A stretch of 43,904 bases of DNA from Bordetella parapertussis (lineage in GTDB: Bacteria; Pseudomonadota; Gammaproteobacteria; Burkholderiales; SG8-41), in assembly GCA_945861275.1 (NCBI GenBank), contig CAMATZ010000050.1, forward strand, positions 1 to 43,904, written 5' to 3'. Both the position numbers and the translations under genes were made by a program. Positions 8,473 through 20,674 of the stretch are shown in pieces; position 1 is the stretch's first letter, and every line of letters begins with the position of its first letter. Below the pieces are notes generated by a model. That model did not search any database. It was not told the origin of the DNA and saw only the letters and a program-made list of their open reading frames with translations.

Positions 8473-8829
8473 ATGATAGAAAAGAAACAATCACGCATGC
8501 GGCGCTCACGCCGTACTCGCGCAAAAATCGCGGAGTTGAAAGCGGTGCGCCTGACGGTCAACCGTTCTAATCTGCATATCTATGCGCAAGTGATCGATGC
8601 CACGGGCGGCAAAGTGCTGGCCAGCGCGTCATCCGCGGAAAAAAGCGTGCGCGGCGATCTGAAAAATGGCGGCAACGTCAAGGCGGCGGCGATGGTTGGC
8701 AGGTTGATTGCCGAAAAGGCGAAAAAAGTCGGTGTTGAGACCGTGGCCTTCGACCGTTCAGGTTACCGTTTTCATGGCCGTGTCAAGGCACTGGCCGAAG
8801 CCGCGCGTGAAGCCGGCCTTAAGTTCTAG
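8473..8829 (+). CDS. rplR: 50S ribosomal protein L18
   Basis: L18, 118 residues, typical; it binds 5S rRNA together with L5 in the central protuberance. Basic N-terminal helix [20 protein letters not shown], then [17 protein letters not shown], and the C-terminal [23 protein letters not shown] start with AGGAG about 11 bases upstream. It follows rplF by 22 bases, so the 5S-binding proteins L5 and L18 are made from one transcript. Confidence 0.97.
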   Translation: MIEKKQSRMRRSRRTRAKIAELKAVRLTVNRSNLHIYAQVIDATGGKVLASASSAEKSVRGDLKNGGNVKAAAMVGRLIAEKAKKVGVETVAFDRSGYRFHGRVKALAEAAREAGLKF

Positions 8830-8850
8830 GATCAGGACCAGGAAATAGCC

Positions 8851-9378
8851 ATGGCGAAAATGCAAGCATCCAAAATGCAGACCGGCAACGAAGAGCGTGG
8901 CGACGGTCTGCGTGAAAAAATGGTGGCCATCAATCGCGTGACCAAAGTGGTGAAAGGCGGCCGCATTCTGGGTTTCGCCGCACTGACCGTCGTGGGCGAT
9001 GGTGACGGCAGCATCGGCATGGGCAAAGGCAAGTCGCGCGAAGTGCCGGTTGCGGTGCAAAAGGCGATGGAAGAAGCGCGCCGCAAAATGGTCAAAGTGC
9101 AATTGAAAAACGGCACGCTGCAACACACCGTAATTGGCCGTCATGGCGCTGCCAAGGTGTACATGCAGCCGGCATCGGAAGGCACGGGCATCATCGCAGG
9201 CGGGCCGGTGCGTGCGGTGCTTGAGGTCATGGGCGTGACCAACATTCTGGCGAAGTGCCAGGGATCGACCAATCCCTACAATGTGGTGCGCGCCACGATC
9301 AACGGTCTGACGGCTATGAATACGCCGGCCGAGATCGCTGCGAAGCGCGGCAAGTCCGTGGAAGAAATAACAGGGTAA
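8851..9378 (+). CDS. rpsE: 30S ribosomal protein S5
   Basis: S5, 175 residues (family about 166-172), on the solvent side of the mRNA entry and important for decoding accuracy. The N-terminal dsRBD-like fold shows [20 protein letters not shown] (about 32-51), and [20 protein letters not shown] follows. The C-terminal half has [23 protein letters not shown] start after CAGGAA. Its stop lies in a 10-bp near-repeat (9371-9380 and 9381-9390), the second copy ending at the rpmD ATG. Confidence 0.97.
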   Translation: MAKMQASKMQTGNEERGDGLREKMVAINRVTKVVKGGRILGFAALTVVGDGDGSIGMGKGKSREVPVAVQKAMEEARRKMVKVQLKNGTLQHTVIGRHGAAKVYMQPASEGTGIIAGGPVRAVLEVMGVTNILAKCQGSTNPYNVVRATINGLTAMNTPAEIAAKRGKSVEEITG

Positions 9379-9390
9379 CTCGGGGTAATT

Positions 9391-9573
9391 ATGGCGGACG
9401 CCAAAAAAATCAAGGTAACGCTGGTCAGAAGTCTGATCGGCACCAAAGGCGAACACCGGCTGTGCGTGCGCGGCTTGGGCTTGCGCCGTATCAACCACAC
9501 CGTTGAAGTGATCGACACACCCGCCAATCGCGGCATGATCAACAAAGTGTCGTATCTGGTGAAGGTGAAGTAA
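9391..9573 (+). CDS. rpmD: 50S ribosomal protein L30
   Basis: L30, 60 residues, normal size. [20 protein letters not shown] followed by [13 protein letters not shown] are the family signature. It starts at an ATG 12 bases after rpsE and is followed by rplO after 32 bases. The usual Proteobacteria order rpsE-rpmD-rplO-secY is kept. Confidence 0.97.
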   Translation: MADAKKIKVTLVRSLIGTKGEHRLCVRGLGLRRINHTVEVIDTPANRGMINKVSYLVKVK

Positions 9574-9605
9574 GCGTTGGGGTTGAGCTAATAGAGGATG
9601 GTGTG

Positions 9606-10067
9606 ATGCGACTGAATACGATTAAACCTGCCAGCGGATCCAAACACGCGCGTAAGCGTGTCGGGCGCGGCACGGGCTGCGGTTTGGGCAAAACCGCCGG
9701 CCGCGGTCACAAAGGACAGAAGGCGCGTGCCGGCGGCTTTCATAAAATCGGCTTTGAGGGTGGCCAAATGCCACTGCACCGCCGCTTGCCGAAGCGTGGT
9801 TTTCAGTCACCGCTGGCGGGCGACACCGTTGAAGTGCGTTTGGGCGACATCCAGAAATTGAGCGCGGACACCATTGATCTTGCGGCGCTAAAAAAAGCCG
9901 GGCTGGCGCATCTGGGCGCGCTGCACGCAAAAGTAATACTCGCGGGCGCGATAGAACGCAAAGTGACTTTGCAGGGTTTGCGCGTATCCAAGGGCGCACG
10001 CACGGCGATTGAAAAAGCGGGCGGCAGCGTCGTTGATCCGCTGCCCGCGGTTGCGGCGCAGGCGTAA
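9606..10067 (+). CDS. rplO: 50S ribosomal protein L15
   Basis: L15, 153 residues (E. coli 144), a late-assembly protein with a long Gly/Arg-rich N-terminal extension into r[23 protein letters not shown] (about 19-38) and [20 protein letters not shown]. The ATG at 9606 is preferred to the adjacent GTG at 9603 because it yields the conserved [17 protein letters not shown] lies upstream. The C-terminus ends with [10 protein letters not shown], slightly longer than usual. Confidence 0.96.
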   Translation: MRLNTIKPASGSKHARKRVGRGTGCGLGKTAGRGHKGQKARAGGFHKIGFEGGQMPLHRRLPKRGFQSPLAGDTVEVRLGDIQKLSADTIDLAALKKAGLAHLGALHAKVILAGAIERKVTLQGLRVSKGARTAIEKAGGSVVDPLPAVAAQA

Positions 10068-10087
10068 CAGGTTAAGAGGAACGGGCA

Positions 10088-11416
10088 TTGGCCGTAAACG
10101 ATTCACTGCTGGCATCGGGAAAACTGGGCGATTTGAAGCGCCGTTTCCTGTTTTTGATCGGCGCGTTGATCGTGTTCCGGATAGGTTCGTTCATCCCGGT
10201 GCCGGGTATCGACCAGACCGAACTTGCCAACCTGTTCAATCAACAGCGCGGCGGCATACTCGACATGTTCAACATGTTTTCGGGTGGTGCGCTGGAGCGG
10301 TTCTCGATTTTTGCACTGGGGATCATGCCGTATATTTCGGCGTCGATAATTATGCAGTTGATGACCGTCGCTTCGCCGACGCTGGAGGCGTTAAAGAAGG
10401 AAGGCGAAGCCGGCCGCCGCAAGATTACGCAGTACACCCGTTATGGCACGGCGGGACTGGCGGTGTTTCAAAGCATGGCGATCGCGATTGGCCTTGAAAG
10501 CCAGCGCGGGTTAGTGATTGATCCGGGTTTGCTGTTTCGTTTGACCGCGATGGTGACCCTGACCACCGGCACCATATTCCTGATGTGGCTGGGCGAACAA
10601 ATTACCGAGCGCGGTATCGGTAACGGCATTTCACTGTTGATATTCGCGGGAATCGCGGCCGGGTTTCCGCAGGCGGTCGGCGGCACCCTGGAACTGGTGC
10701 GCACGGGTGCGATGTCGATACCGGTGGTGCTGTTTATTGGCGCGCTGGTGGTGGGCGTGACGGCATTCGTATGTTTTGTTGAGCGCGGTCAGCGCAAGAT
10801 TTTGGTGAATTATGCAAAGCGTCAGGTCGGGCGCAAGGTGTACGGCGGACAAAGCTCGCACTTGCCGCTCAAACTGAACATGGCAGGTGTAATACCGCCG
10901 ATATTTGCGTCATCGATTATTTTGTTTCCGGCGACGATTGTGGGTTGGTTTGGCGAAGGCAGTTCCACCGGGGTGACCTGGCTTAAGAATATTGCGGCAA
11001 CTTTGCATCCGGGTGAGCCGGTTTACACGCTGCTGTATGCGTCGGCGATTATATTTTTCTGTTTTTTCTATACCGCGCTGGTGTTTAATCCGAAGGAAAC
11101 TGCGGACAATTTGAAGAAGAGCGGGGCGTTTGTTCCGGGCATACGGCCGGGCGATCAAACCGCGCGTTACATCGAGAAAATTACCTTGCGGCTGACTCTG
11201 GTCGGCGCGGTTTATGTGACACTGGTCTGTCTGCTGCCGGAAATACTGATTGTGTGGAAGAAAGTGCCGTTTTATTTTGGCGGCACCTCGCTGCTGATTA
11301 TCGTGGTGGTGACGATGGACTTCATGTCACAGGTGCAGGCGTACATCATGTCGCATCAGTACGAGAGTTTGTTGAAGAAGGCCAACTTTAAAGGTGGAAT
11401 GTTTCCCACGCGTTAG
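10088..11416 (+). CDS. secY: Preprotein translocase subunit SecY
   Basis: SecY, 442 residues, the channel of the Sec translocon in the inner membrane, with ten predicted transmembrane helices. [20 protein letters not shown] starts helix 1, FIPVPGIDQ follows, then the plug region [20 protein letters not shown]. The cytoplasmic loop with [20 protein letters not shown] is conserved. The likely start is TTG at 10088, preceded by AAGAGGAAC; no ATG fits the family N-terminus. It is translated from the spc transcript as in other bacteria. In many betaproteobacteria infA follows; here only 63 bases separate it from rpmJ. Confidence 0.97.
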   Translation: MAVNDSLLASGKLGDLKRRFLFLIGALIVFRIGSFIPVPGIDQTELANLFNQQRGGILDMFNMFSGGALERFSIFALGIMPYISASIIMQLMTVASPTLEALKKEGEAGRRKITQYTRYGTAGLAVFQSMAIAIGLESQRGLVIDPGLLFRLTAMVTLTTGTIFLMWLGEQITERGIGNGISLLIFAGIAAGFPQAVGGTLELVRTGAMSIPVVLFIGALVVGVTAFVCFVERGQRKILVNYAKRQVGRKVYGGQSSHLPLKLNMAGVIPPIFASSIILFPATIVGWFGEGSSTGVTWLKNIAATLHPGEPVYTLLYASAIIFFCFFYTALVFNPKETADNLKKSGAFVPGIRPGDQTARYIEKITLRLTLVGAVYVTLVCLLPEILIVWKKVPFYFGGTSLLIIVVVTMDFMSQVQAYIMSHQYESLLKKANFKGGMFPTR

Positions 11417-11479
11417 CGCGCCGAAAGTGTTCCGCGCGCAGCGAGTGAAGCGCATTGAAAGAAAGACTGGAGCCGGAAA

Positions 11480-11593
11480 ATGAAAGTGCAGGCATCGGTA
11501 AAACGTATGTGCCGCAATTGCAAGATTGTGAAACGCAAGCGCGTAGTGCGCGTGATTTGCAAAGACCCGCGCCATAAGCAGCGTCAGGGATAA
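11480..11593 (+). CDS. rpmJ: 50S ribosomal protein L36 (zinc type)
   Basis: L36, 37 residues: [20 protein letters not shown] then [17 protein letters not shown]. The zinc ligands Cys11, Cys14, Cys27 and His32 are all present, so this is the zinc-binding form. Start ATG at 11480 after GGAGCC; stop TAA at 11591-11593. It sits directly between secY and rpsM. Confidence 0.97.
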   Translation: MKVQASVKRMCRNCKIVKRKRVVRVICKDPRHKQRQG

Positions 11594-11623
11594 TTGTTTT
11601 TTAACTTTATTTTTTAAAAACAA
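11594..11623 (+). promoter_or_regulatory. AT-rich hairpin between rpmJ and rpsM
   Basis: TTGTTTTTTAA (11594-11604) can pair with TTAAAAACAA (11614-11623), with one bulged base and a 9-base loop, directly after the rpmJ stop. The stem has only one G-C pair. It lies in the rpsM leader, where E. coli S4 binds to repress the alpha operon, but no sequence match to that pseudoknot was seen; it may instead be a promoter-like AT tract. Confidence 0.35.
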
Positions 11624-11648
11624 CATGTTACGTTAGTGGAGTGAGAGC

Positions 11649-12026
11649 ATGGCTCGTATTGGTGGCGTAAATATTCCGAATCATCAGCACGCAGAAATAG
11701 CGCTGACGGCGATCTATGGCGTGGGTCGCAGCCGCGCGCGCAAAATCTGTGTCGCGGCCGGCATCGAATCCAGCCGCAAGATGAAAGATTTGTCCGACAG
11801 CGACATGGACAAGCTGCGCGAGCAGGTTGCCAAAGTCGCAACCGAAGGTGATCTGCGCCGTGAAGTATCCATGAACATCAAGCGCTTGATGGATTTGGGC
11901 ACCTGGCGCGGCAAGCGCCATCGCGCAGGCTTGCCTGTGCGTGGGCAGCGTACCCGCACCAATGCACGCACACGCAAGGGGCCGCGCAAGGCCGCGGTGA
12001 AGCTGCAAAAGAGCACCACGGTTTAA
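11649..12026 (+). CDS. rpsM: 30S ribosomal protein S13
   Basis: S13, 125 residues (family about 118-121), in the 30S head, contacting P-site tRNA and bridging to L5. [19 protein letters not shown] at the start, the helix-two-turn-helix segment [12 protein letters not shown], and the C-terminal [20 protein letters not shown] (about 97-116) are signatures. ATG start after GTGGAGTGAGAG. Between its stop and rpsK lies a perfect 8-bp tandem repeat GCTTACAG (12047-12062). Confidence 0.97.
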   Translation: MARIGGVNIPNHQHAEIALTAIYGVGRSRARKICVAAGIESSRKMKDLSDSDMDKLREQVAKVATEGDLRREVSMNIKRLMDLGTWRGKRHRAGLPVRGQRTRTNARTRKGPRKAAVKLQKSTTV

Positions 12027-12072
12027 TTGAGTTCAGTGCAGATTTAGCTTACAGGCTTACAGGTAACAACAC

Positions 12073-12462
12073 ATGGCAAAAGCAAGCACGCGAGTGCGCA
12101 AGAAGGTCAAGAAGAATGTTGCAGAGGGCATTGCCCACGTGCATGCGTCATTCAACAACACCATCGTGACCATCACCGACCGGCAGGGTAACGCGCTGGC
12201 CTGGGCAACCTCCGGCAGCAACGGTTTCAAGGGTTCGCGCAAGTCTACGCCGTTCGCCGCGCAGATCGCCGCCGAGCAGTGCGGCAAGCTGGCGGTGGAG
12301 TGTGGCGTGAAAAACATTGAAGTGCGTATCAAAGGGCCCGGCCCTGGCCGCGAGTCCGCAGTGCGCGCGCTGAATGCCGTGGGTTTCAAAATAACCAGTA
12401 TTTCGGATGTGACGCCGGTGCCGCACAATGGCTGCCGTCCTCCGAAAAAGAGACGAGTTTAA
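12073..12462 (+). CDS. rpsK: 30S ribosomal protein S11
   Basis: S11, 129 residues, as in E. coli; on the platform near the E-site codon. [20 protein letters not shown] and [20 protein letters not shown] are family signatures, and the end is [16 protein letters not shown]. The 46 bases upstream contain the 8-bp tandem repeat. It is followed by rpsD after 12 bases. Confidence 0.98.
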   Translation: MAKASTRVRKKVKKNVAEGIAHVHASFNNTIVTITDRQGNALAWATSGSNGFKGSRKSTPFAAQIAAEQCGKLAVECGVKNIEVRIKGPGPGRESAVRALNAVGFKITSISDVTPVPHNGCRPPKKRRV

Positions 12463-12474
12463 GGGGATCCCCAC

Positions 12475-13101
12475 GTGGCAAGGAATCTCGACGCGAAGTG
12501 CAGGCAGTGCCGCCGTGAGGGCGAAAAGTTGTTCCTCAAGGGCGAAAAATGTTTCACCGATAAGTGTGCGATTGAGCGCCGTAACTATCCGCCTGGACAG
12601 CATGGGCAGAAGCAGTCGCGTCTGTCGGGCTATGGTGTGCAACTGCGCGAAAAGCAGAAAATCCGCCGTATTTACGGTTTGCTTGAACGCCAGTTCCGTC
12701 TGTTTTATGCGAGGGCGGTCGCCAGCAAAGGCGTTACCGGCGAGGCTCTCCTGCAGTTGCTCGAAAGCCGTCTGGACACTGTGGCGTTCCGCATGGGCTT
12801 TGGCGCCTCGCGCACCGAGGCGCGGCAGGTGGTGCGTCACAACGGCATACTGGTGAATGGCAAGCGTGTGAACATTCCTTCCTATCAGTGCCGTCCCGGC
12901 GATGTGGTCGAAGTGGCCGAAGGTGCCAAAGCGCAGTTGCGCATCAAGGCTGCCGCCGAAGCCGCCGAATCGCGCGGCCGCGCCGAGTGGCTGGAAGTGG
13001 ATAGCAAAGCGTTGAAAGGCACATTCAAGGCACGGCCGCAGCGTTCGGAGCTGCCGTCCAGTATTAATGAATCGCTGGTGGTCGAGCTTTACTCGAAGTA
13101 A
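12475..13101 (+). CDS. rpsD: 30S ribosomal protein S4 with zinc-finger N-terminus
   Basis: S4, 208 residues, a primary 16S rRNA binder, and in E. coli the alpha-operon repressor. The N-terminus carries Cys9-X2-Cys12 and Cys26-X4-Cys31 (KCRQC ... KCFTDKC), matching the zinc-binding S4 known from Thermus; E. coli S4 lacks it. The S4 RNA-binding domain follows (about 97-160, [20 protein letters not shown]). Start GTG at 12475 with AAGGGG upstream. The TAA stop lies in a 14-bp unit present three times. Confidence 0.98.
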   Translation: MARNLDAKCRQCRREGEKLFLKGEKCFTDKCAIERRNYPPGQHGQKQSRLSGYGVQLREKQKIRRIYGLLERQFRLFYARAVASKGVTGEALLQLLESRLDTVAFRMGFGASRTEARQVVRHNGILVNGKRVNIPSYQCRPGDVVEVAEGAKAQLRIKAAAEAAESRGRAEWLEVDSKALKGTFKARPQRSELPSSINESLVVELYSK

Positions 13102-13134
13102 TGAGTTCGAAGTAATGCGCTCGAAGTAATCGCA
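13093..13134 (+). repeat. 14-bp tandem triplication spanning the rpsD stop codon
   Basis: Units TCGAAGTAATGAGT (13093-13106), TCGAAGTAATGCGC (13107-13120) and TCGAAGTAATCGCA (13121-13134). The first nine bases are identical in all three. TAA triplets at 13099, 13113 and 13127 fall in three different frames; the first is the rpsD stop. The units lie in the 92-base gap before rpoA, whose ribosome site is further downstream (GAAGGGG). Confidence 0.85.
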
Positions 13135-13193
13135 CGCGAACTTTCACGATTTAAGCTTAGTTGTCACGATTTTAGCGAAGGGGCACCACTACC

Positions 13194-14174
13194 ATGTCCA
13201 GCACCGCACTTCTGAAGCCTCGCATCATCGATGTTCAGAATCTTTCTACGCATCACGCGCGACTCACCATGGAGCCGTTTGAGCGCGGCTACGGCCATAC
13301 GCTCGGCAACGCACTGCGTCGCACGTTGCTGTCGTCCATGCCGGGTTATGCCGCAACCGAAGTCAGCATCTCCGGCGTGTTGCACGAGTACTCGACCCTC
13401 GATGGCGTGCAGGAAGACGTTGTTGATATCCTGCTCAATTTGAAGGGTGTGGTGTTGAAACTCCACAACCGGGATGAAGCCACGCTGTCGCTTAAGAAAG
13501 CGGGCGAAGGCGTCGTTACCGCAGCCGATATCGAGCAGAATCATGACGTGGAAATCATCAATCCGGATCACGTTATCGCGCATCTGGCCGTAGGTGGCAA
13601 GATTGAATTGCAGATCAAGGTGGAAAAAGGCCGCGGCTATATCGCCGCCACCAGCCGCAAGGCGGTGGAGGAAGAAGGCCGCACTGTCGGCAACATCCTG
13701 CTGGATGCCTCGTTCAGCCCGGTGCGGCGCGTGAGTTATTCGGTTGAATCCGCGCGCGTTGAACAGCGCACCGATCTCGACAAGCTGATTATGGACATCG
13801 AGACCAACGGCGCCATTGATCCCGAGGAAGCCGTGCGCTACGCCGCGCGTATCATGGTCGAGCAGTTGTCGGTGTTCTCCGATCTGACGGGCACGCCCGC
13901 GCTGATCGAAGAAAAACGCGCCACCCAGGTCGACCCCGTGTTGCTGCGTCCGGTAGACGATCTCGAGCTCACCGTGCGTTCAGCCAACTGCCTCAAAGCG
14001 GAAAACATTTATTACATCGGCGATCTGATTCAGCGTTCGGAAACCGAACTGCTGAAGACGCCGAATCTGGGCAGAAAATCGCTGAACGAAATCAAGGAAG
14101 TGCTCGCCATGCGCGGCCTCACCCTGGGTATGCGGATCGAGAGCTGGCCGCCCGCAGGGCTTGAAAAACCCTGA
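13194..14174 (+). CDS. rpoA: RNA polymerase alpha subunit
   Basis: Alpha subunit, 326 residues, typical. The N-terminal assembly domain (to about 230) shows [20 protein letters not shown] and [14 protein letters not shown]. The linker leads to the C-terminal domain (about 245-315) that binds UP elements and activators, seen in [20 protein letters not shown] and [23 protein letters not shown] start after GAAGGGG. It lies in its standard place between rpsD and rplQ, so polymerase and ribosome subunits share one transcript. Confidence 0.98.
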   Translation: MSSTALLKPRIIDVQNLSTHHARLTMEPFERGYGHTLGNALRRTLLSSMPGYAATEVSISGVLHEYSTLDGVQEDVVDILLNLKGVVLKLHNRDEATLSLKKAGEGVVTAADIEQNHDVEIINPDHVIAHLAVGGKIELQIKVEKGRGYIAATSRKAVEEEGRTVGNILLDASFSPVRRVSYSVESARVEQRTDLDKLIMDIETNGAIDPEEAVRYAARIMVEQLSVFSDLTGTPALIEEKRATQVDPVLLRPVDDLELTVRSANCLKAENIYYIGDLIQRSETELLKTPNLGRKSLNEIKEVLAMRGLTLGMRIESWPPAGLEKP

Positions 14175-14212
14175 TCCCGGCGCAAAACACAGCACGAAAC
14201 TGAGGAAACATC

Positions 14213-14617
14213 ATGCGTCACGGGCACGGATTACGTAAGCTTAACCGCACCAGCAGTCATCGCCTGGCGATGCTGCGCAATATGACGAACTCACTGCTCA
14301 AGCACGAGGCGATCAAAACCACGTTGCCCAAGGCCAAAGAGTTGCGTCGTGTGGTCGAGCCCATCATCACGCTTGGCAAGAAACCAACGCTCGCCAATCA
14401 TCGGCTGGCGTTTAACCGCCTGCGTGATCGCGATAACGTCACCAAACTGTTTGCCGAGATCGGCCCGCGCTACGCCAAGCGCAATGGCGGCTATTTGCGC
14501 ATATTGAAATTCGGATTTCGCAAAGGCGATAACGCGCCCATGGCGTTTGTTGAACTGGTGGATCGCCCGGAGCCCAGCACAAAAGTAGAACAAGCCAAGG
14601 AGGAGGCAGCGGCGTAG
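14213..14617 (+). CDS. rplQ: 50S ribosomal protein L17
   Basis: L17, 134 residues (family about 116-131). [20 protein letters not shown] and [20 protein letters not shown] are the signature; [20 protein letters not shown] is the conserved beta region. A Glu/Ala-rich tail of about ten residues ends it. It closes the alpha operon; a strong terminator follows 20 bases later. Confidence 0.97.
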   Translation: MRHGHGLRKLNRTSSHRLAMLRNMTNSLLKHEAIKTTLPKAKELRRVVEPIITLGKKPTLANHRLAFNRLRDRDNVTKLFAEIGPRYAKRNGGYLRILKFGFRKGDNAPMAFVELVDRPEPSTKVEQAKEEAAA

Positions 14618-14637
14618 TGCCTGCACCACGCTGATTC

Positions 14638-14672
14638 AAAGCCGGCCATGATTACACGGGCCGGCTTTTTTT
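14638..14672 (+). terminator. Rho-independent terminator of the ribosomal operon
   Basis: AAAGCCGGCC (14638-14647) pairs perfectly with GGCCGGCTTT (14659-14668) around an 11-base loop and ends in seven Ts (14666-14672). It lies between the convergent rplQ and glycerate kinase genes; only the + strand has a long T-run. Confidence 0.9.
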
Positions 14673-14684
14673 ATGGGCGCTGTT

Positions 14685-15955
14685 TCACAATACCAGTATC
14701 ACCCGGAAATCATTCACATTGGTGCGCGTCGGCCCGGTAATCACCAGGTCGTTCAGCGCGTGAAAAAATCCGTAGCCATCGTTGTTGTCGAGCCATTTCG
14801 CGGCATCCTTTTGCAGGGCTGTTGCGCGCGCTAAGGCATCGGGCGTGAGTATCGCGCCGGCGTTATTTTCCGAGCCGTCGATGCCGTCAGTGTCGCACGC
14901 CAGTGCGTGTATGTTCTGTGCGCCGTCAAGATCAACGGCCAGCGACAGCAAAAACTCCGCGCAGCGTCCGCCGCGCCCGGCGCCTTTTACGGTAACGGTG
15001 CATTCACCGCCGGAGATCAGTGCCACCGGCGCGCGCCAGGGCGTGCCGTGCTGGTAAACTTCGCGTGCCAGCGCGCCGTAGACTTTCGCCACTTCACGCG
15101 CTTCGCCGGTGACCGAGTCGCCGAGGATCGCCGGGTGTATACCCTGTGACTTGAAAAAATCCGCTGCCGCAGCCAGTGATGCATGCGCAGTGGCGATGAC
15201 GCGGTTTTCGACATACGTGAAAATCTTGTCGCCGGGTTTCGGTGTTTCAGCGATTTCGCCCGCCGCGCCGCGCGTGAGATGCGCGCTTATCGCTGCAGGC
15301 GCTTTGACGTTGTGCCGTCTGATGATATCGAGCGCGTCCTGATAGGTGCTGCTGTCCGCCACGCATGGGCCTGACGCAATGTGCGTCGGATCGTCTCCGG
15401 TGACATCCGAAATCACCAGCGCCACTACCGGCGCACGGCACGCCGCCGCCAGTCGGCCTCCTTGAATCGCCGATAAATGCTTGCGCACGACGTTCATGTC
15501 CTGTATCGGTGCACCTGATGTAAGTAATTGTTTTGTAATGTTTTTTATATCATCTATGGCGATGCCTTGCGCGGGCAGCGTGAGCAGGCTGGAGCCGCCG
15601 CCCGACACCAGCACCAGCAATAAATCATTTGCTGTGAGTGCTTTTACGCGGCGCAGAATTTCGTGCGCAGCCCTTTCGCCGGATTCGTCGGGCACCGGAT
15701 GACCCGCTTCGATGACGGTGATGCGATTGGTGAGCAGGCCATGCTGGTAACGCGTGATCACCAGGCCGTCGAGCGGCGCGTTGGCCGGCCAGTGTTGCTC
15801 CACCGCCAGCGCCATTGCCGCAGCGGCTTTGCCCGCGCCCACCACCAGGGTCTTGCCTTTCGGGGGCCTCGGTAAATGCGCGCCGACGATGTGCAGCGGA
15901 TCAGCCGCCGCGAGTGCCGCCTTAAAGCTGCTAAGCAGCAAATCGCGTGGCGACA

Positions 15956-15956
<1 letters not shown>
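14685..15956 (-). CDS. Glycerate 2-kinase, GckA/TtuD family
   Basis: 423 residues. Members phosphorylate D-glycerate with ATP to 2-phosphoglycerate, joining tartrate, glyoxylate and serine-cycle metabolism to glycolysis; a cytosolic enzyme. Seen: VVGAGKAAAAMALAVE (about 37-52), VLVSGGGSSLLTLPAQGIAI, VISDVTGDDPTHIASGPCVA, and the C-terminal MOFRL part with LISGGECTVTVKGAGRGGRC and LACDTDGIDGSENNAGAILT. The ATG at 15956 gives a one-base overlap (TGATG) with the uvrA stop; a GTG at 15959 is the alternative. It is probably co-transcribed with uvrA. It could be named ttuD or gckA, but no tartrate or glyoxylate genes lie near. Confidence 0.9.
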
Positions 15957-18829
<2,873 letters not shown>

Positions 18830-18886
18830 GTTGGTGCCGCTGTTACTGCTGATAGGCAATTTGCGATCCGTCGTGAAATGTAAACC

Positions 18887-18895
18887 TGCTAATAT
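18887..18895 (+). promoter_or_regulatory. Candidate extended -10 promoter of the MFS gene
   Basis: TGC followed by TAATAT (18890-18895) fits an extended -10 element, 36 bases before the ATG at 18932. No good -35 was found at the right distance, as is usual for extended -10 promoters. Confidence 0.35.
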
Positions 18896-18931
18896 ACCCG
18901 CCTTTCGTTTCAATTCCCTAGCTGTTTTTCC

Positions 18932-20164
18932 ATGTCATCAAGCAATCGCATGAGTGCGCTGGAACTGCGGGCGAGCGCGGCGCTCGCCAGCGTGTTTGGT
19001 CTGCGCTTGTTCGGCATGTTCGTGATACTGCCGGTGTTCGCGATTTACGCCGAAACGCTGCCCGGCGGCTCGAATCTCACGCTGGTGGGCATTGCCATTG
19101 GCGTGTATGGCCTCACGCAGGCGATTTTGCAGATCCCGTTTGGCTGGTGGTCGGATCGCATTGGCCGCAAACCGGTGATCTATGGGGGACTCATTCTGTT
19201 CGCGGCGGGCAGTTTTATCGCGGCTGCTGCGCCGAATATTTATGTGGTGATCGCGGGTCGCGTGTTGCAGGGCGCGGGGGCGATTTCGGCGGCGGTTATG
19301 GCGCTCGCGTCCGACCTGACGCGCGAAGAGCATCGCACCAAATCCATGGCGATGATCGGTTCCACCATCGGCGTGGTGTTTGCGGCTTCGCTGGTGGCAG
19401 CACCGTGGTTGAATCAGTTGATCGGCGTGCCCGGTATATTTGCGCTGACCGGCGTGCTGGCGCTGGGCGCGATAGGGGTGGTCTGGCGTATCGTGCCGGC
19501 GGTAAGTGACGCGCCGGTTGCGCGATCCTCCAGTCTGCTGAGCGACCTTAAAAGTGTGCTTGCCGATCCGCAACTCGTGCGCCTGAACTGGGGCATTTTC
19601 GCGCTGCATGCGGTGCTGATGGCGCTGTTTATCGCGGTGCCGTTTGCCTTGCGCAATGTGGGCATGCCGCTGGCGCAGCACTGGAAAATTTATCTGCCGG
19701 TGATGCTGCTGTCGTTCGTGCTGATGCTGCCGGCGGTGATGGGCGCACACAATCCACGCCGCTTGAAACGCTGGTTCGTGGCCTCGGTCGCGCTGCTGCT
19801 GTTGGTGCAATTGGCGATGCCGTGGCTCACCGGGGAGCTCTGGGCTATCGCCTTGTTTTTGTTGTTATTTTTTGTGCCGTTTAATGTGCTCGAAGCGATG
19901 CTGCCGTCGCTGGTATCGCGCATCGCGCCGCCGCAATTGAAGGGCGCGGCCATCGGCGTCTATAGCAGCGTGCAGTTTCTGGGAACCTTCGCCGGTGCGG
20001 CTGCTGGCGGCTTCTTGTACAGCCACTGGGGCGTGCCAGGCATCGTCGTGCCGGGCGTAATTCTGCTCGCAATCTGGCTTATACTTGCGCTGGGCATGCA
20101 AGCGCCGCCGCGCGCAAATACCAATGCGCTTTCGTCGCCAGCGGTGGGCGAGCCGGCACGATAA
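18932..20164 (+). CDS. MFS transporter, YajR-like
   Basis: 410 residues with about twelve hydrophobic helices, an inner-membrane proton-linked transporter of unknown substrate. The MFS loop 2-3 motif is clear, [16 protein letters not shown] (about 71-86), and [20 protein letters not shown] (motif C-like) follows. The family match is to YajR, but without the extra C-terminal YAM domain that E. coli YajR has, as the protein ends about 20 residues after the last helix. Start ATG at 18932 has no Shine-Dalgarno; a second ATG at 18950 is possible. The order uvrA (divergent)-MFS-ssb is common in betaproteobacteria. Confidence 0.85.
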   Translation: MSSSNRMSALELRASAALASVFGLRLFGMFVILPVFAIYAETLPGGSNLTLVGIAIGVYGLTQAILQIPFGWWSDRIGRKPVIYGGLILFAAGSFIAAAAPNIYVVIAGRVLQGAGAISAAVMALASDLTREEHRTKSMAMIGSTIGVVFAASLVAAPWLNQLIGVPGIFALTGVLALGAIGVVWRIVPAVSDAPVARSSSLLSDLKSVLADPQLVRLNWGIFALHAVLMALFIAVPFALRNVGMPLAQHWKIYLPVMLLSFVLMLPAVMGAHNPRRLKRWFVASVALLLLVQLAMPWLTGELWAIALFLLLFFVPFNVLEAMLPSLVSRIAPPQLKGAAIGVYSSVQFLGTFAGAAAGGFLYSHWGVPGIVVPGVILLAIWLILALGMQAPPRANTNALSSPAVGEPAR

Positions 20165-20180
20165 CACTGAGGGAATCAAT

Positions 20181-20642
20181 ATGGCATCTGTGAACAAAGT
20201 CATTCTCATTGGCAATCTGGGCAAGGATCCCGAGACGCGTTACTTGCCCAGTGGTGACGCGGTGGCTAATTTCAGCATCGCTACCACGGAAAAATTCAAG
20301 GACAAAAGTGGCGCCCAGCAGGAACACACCGAATGGCATCGCATTTCATTTTTTGGTCGCCAAGCGGAAATTGCCAGTGAGTACCTGAAAAAAGGCTCGC
20401 CCGTTTATGTCGAGGGGCGCATTCGCACCCGTAAATGGCAGGACAAGGAAGGGCAGGATCGTTATACCACCGAAGTCGTCGGCGACCGCATGCAACTGCT
20501 GGGCAGCCGCGGCGGTTCGGAGAACATGGCGCGCGAACCCGATGCCGCTAACGCTGGCGCTAGCGCCGGGGCAAGTGATAAACGCCCGGCCGCGAAGAAG
20601 GGCGGCAGCTTTAACGAAATGGATGACGATATACCGTTCTAA
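20181..20642 (+). CDS. ssb: Single-stranded DNA-binding protein
   Basis: SSB, 153 residues, protecting single-stranded DNA in replication and repair. OB fold about 1-110: [73 protein letters not shown] short Ala/Gly/Ser-rich linker follows, then the acidic tip MDDDIPF that recruits partner proteins. The ATG at 20181 was chosen for the family N-terminus and the GAGGGAATC before it; reading upstream adds a non-conserved Arg-rich stretch. It follows the MFS gene by 16 bases and may share its transcript. Confidence 0.97.
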   Translation: MASVNKVILIGNLGKDPETRYLPSGDAVANFSIATTEKFKDKSGAQQEHTEWHRISFFGRQAEIASEYLKKGSPVYVEGRIRTRKWQDKEGQDRYTTEVVGDRMQLLGSRGGSENMAREPDAANAGASAGASDKRPAAKKGGSFNEMDDDIPF

Positions 20643-20674
20643 CAGGCGGGCAATTTTCCCCTGGCAACGCGTGC

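Noticed and set aside
18830-18913. Longer uvrA start (TTG at 18913)
   Set aside because: It leaves only 18 bases to the divergent MFS gene and adds residues not found in UvrA.
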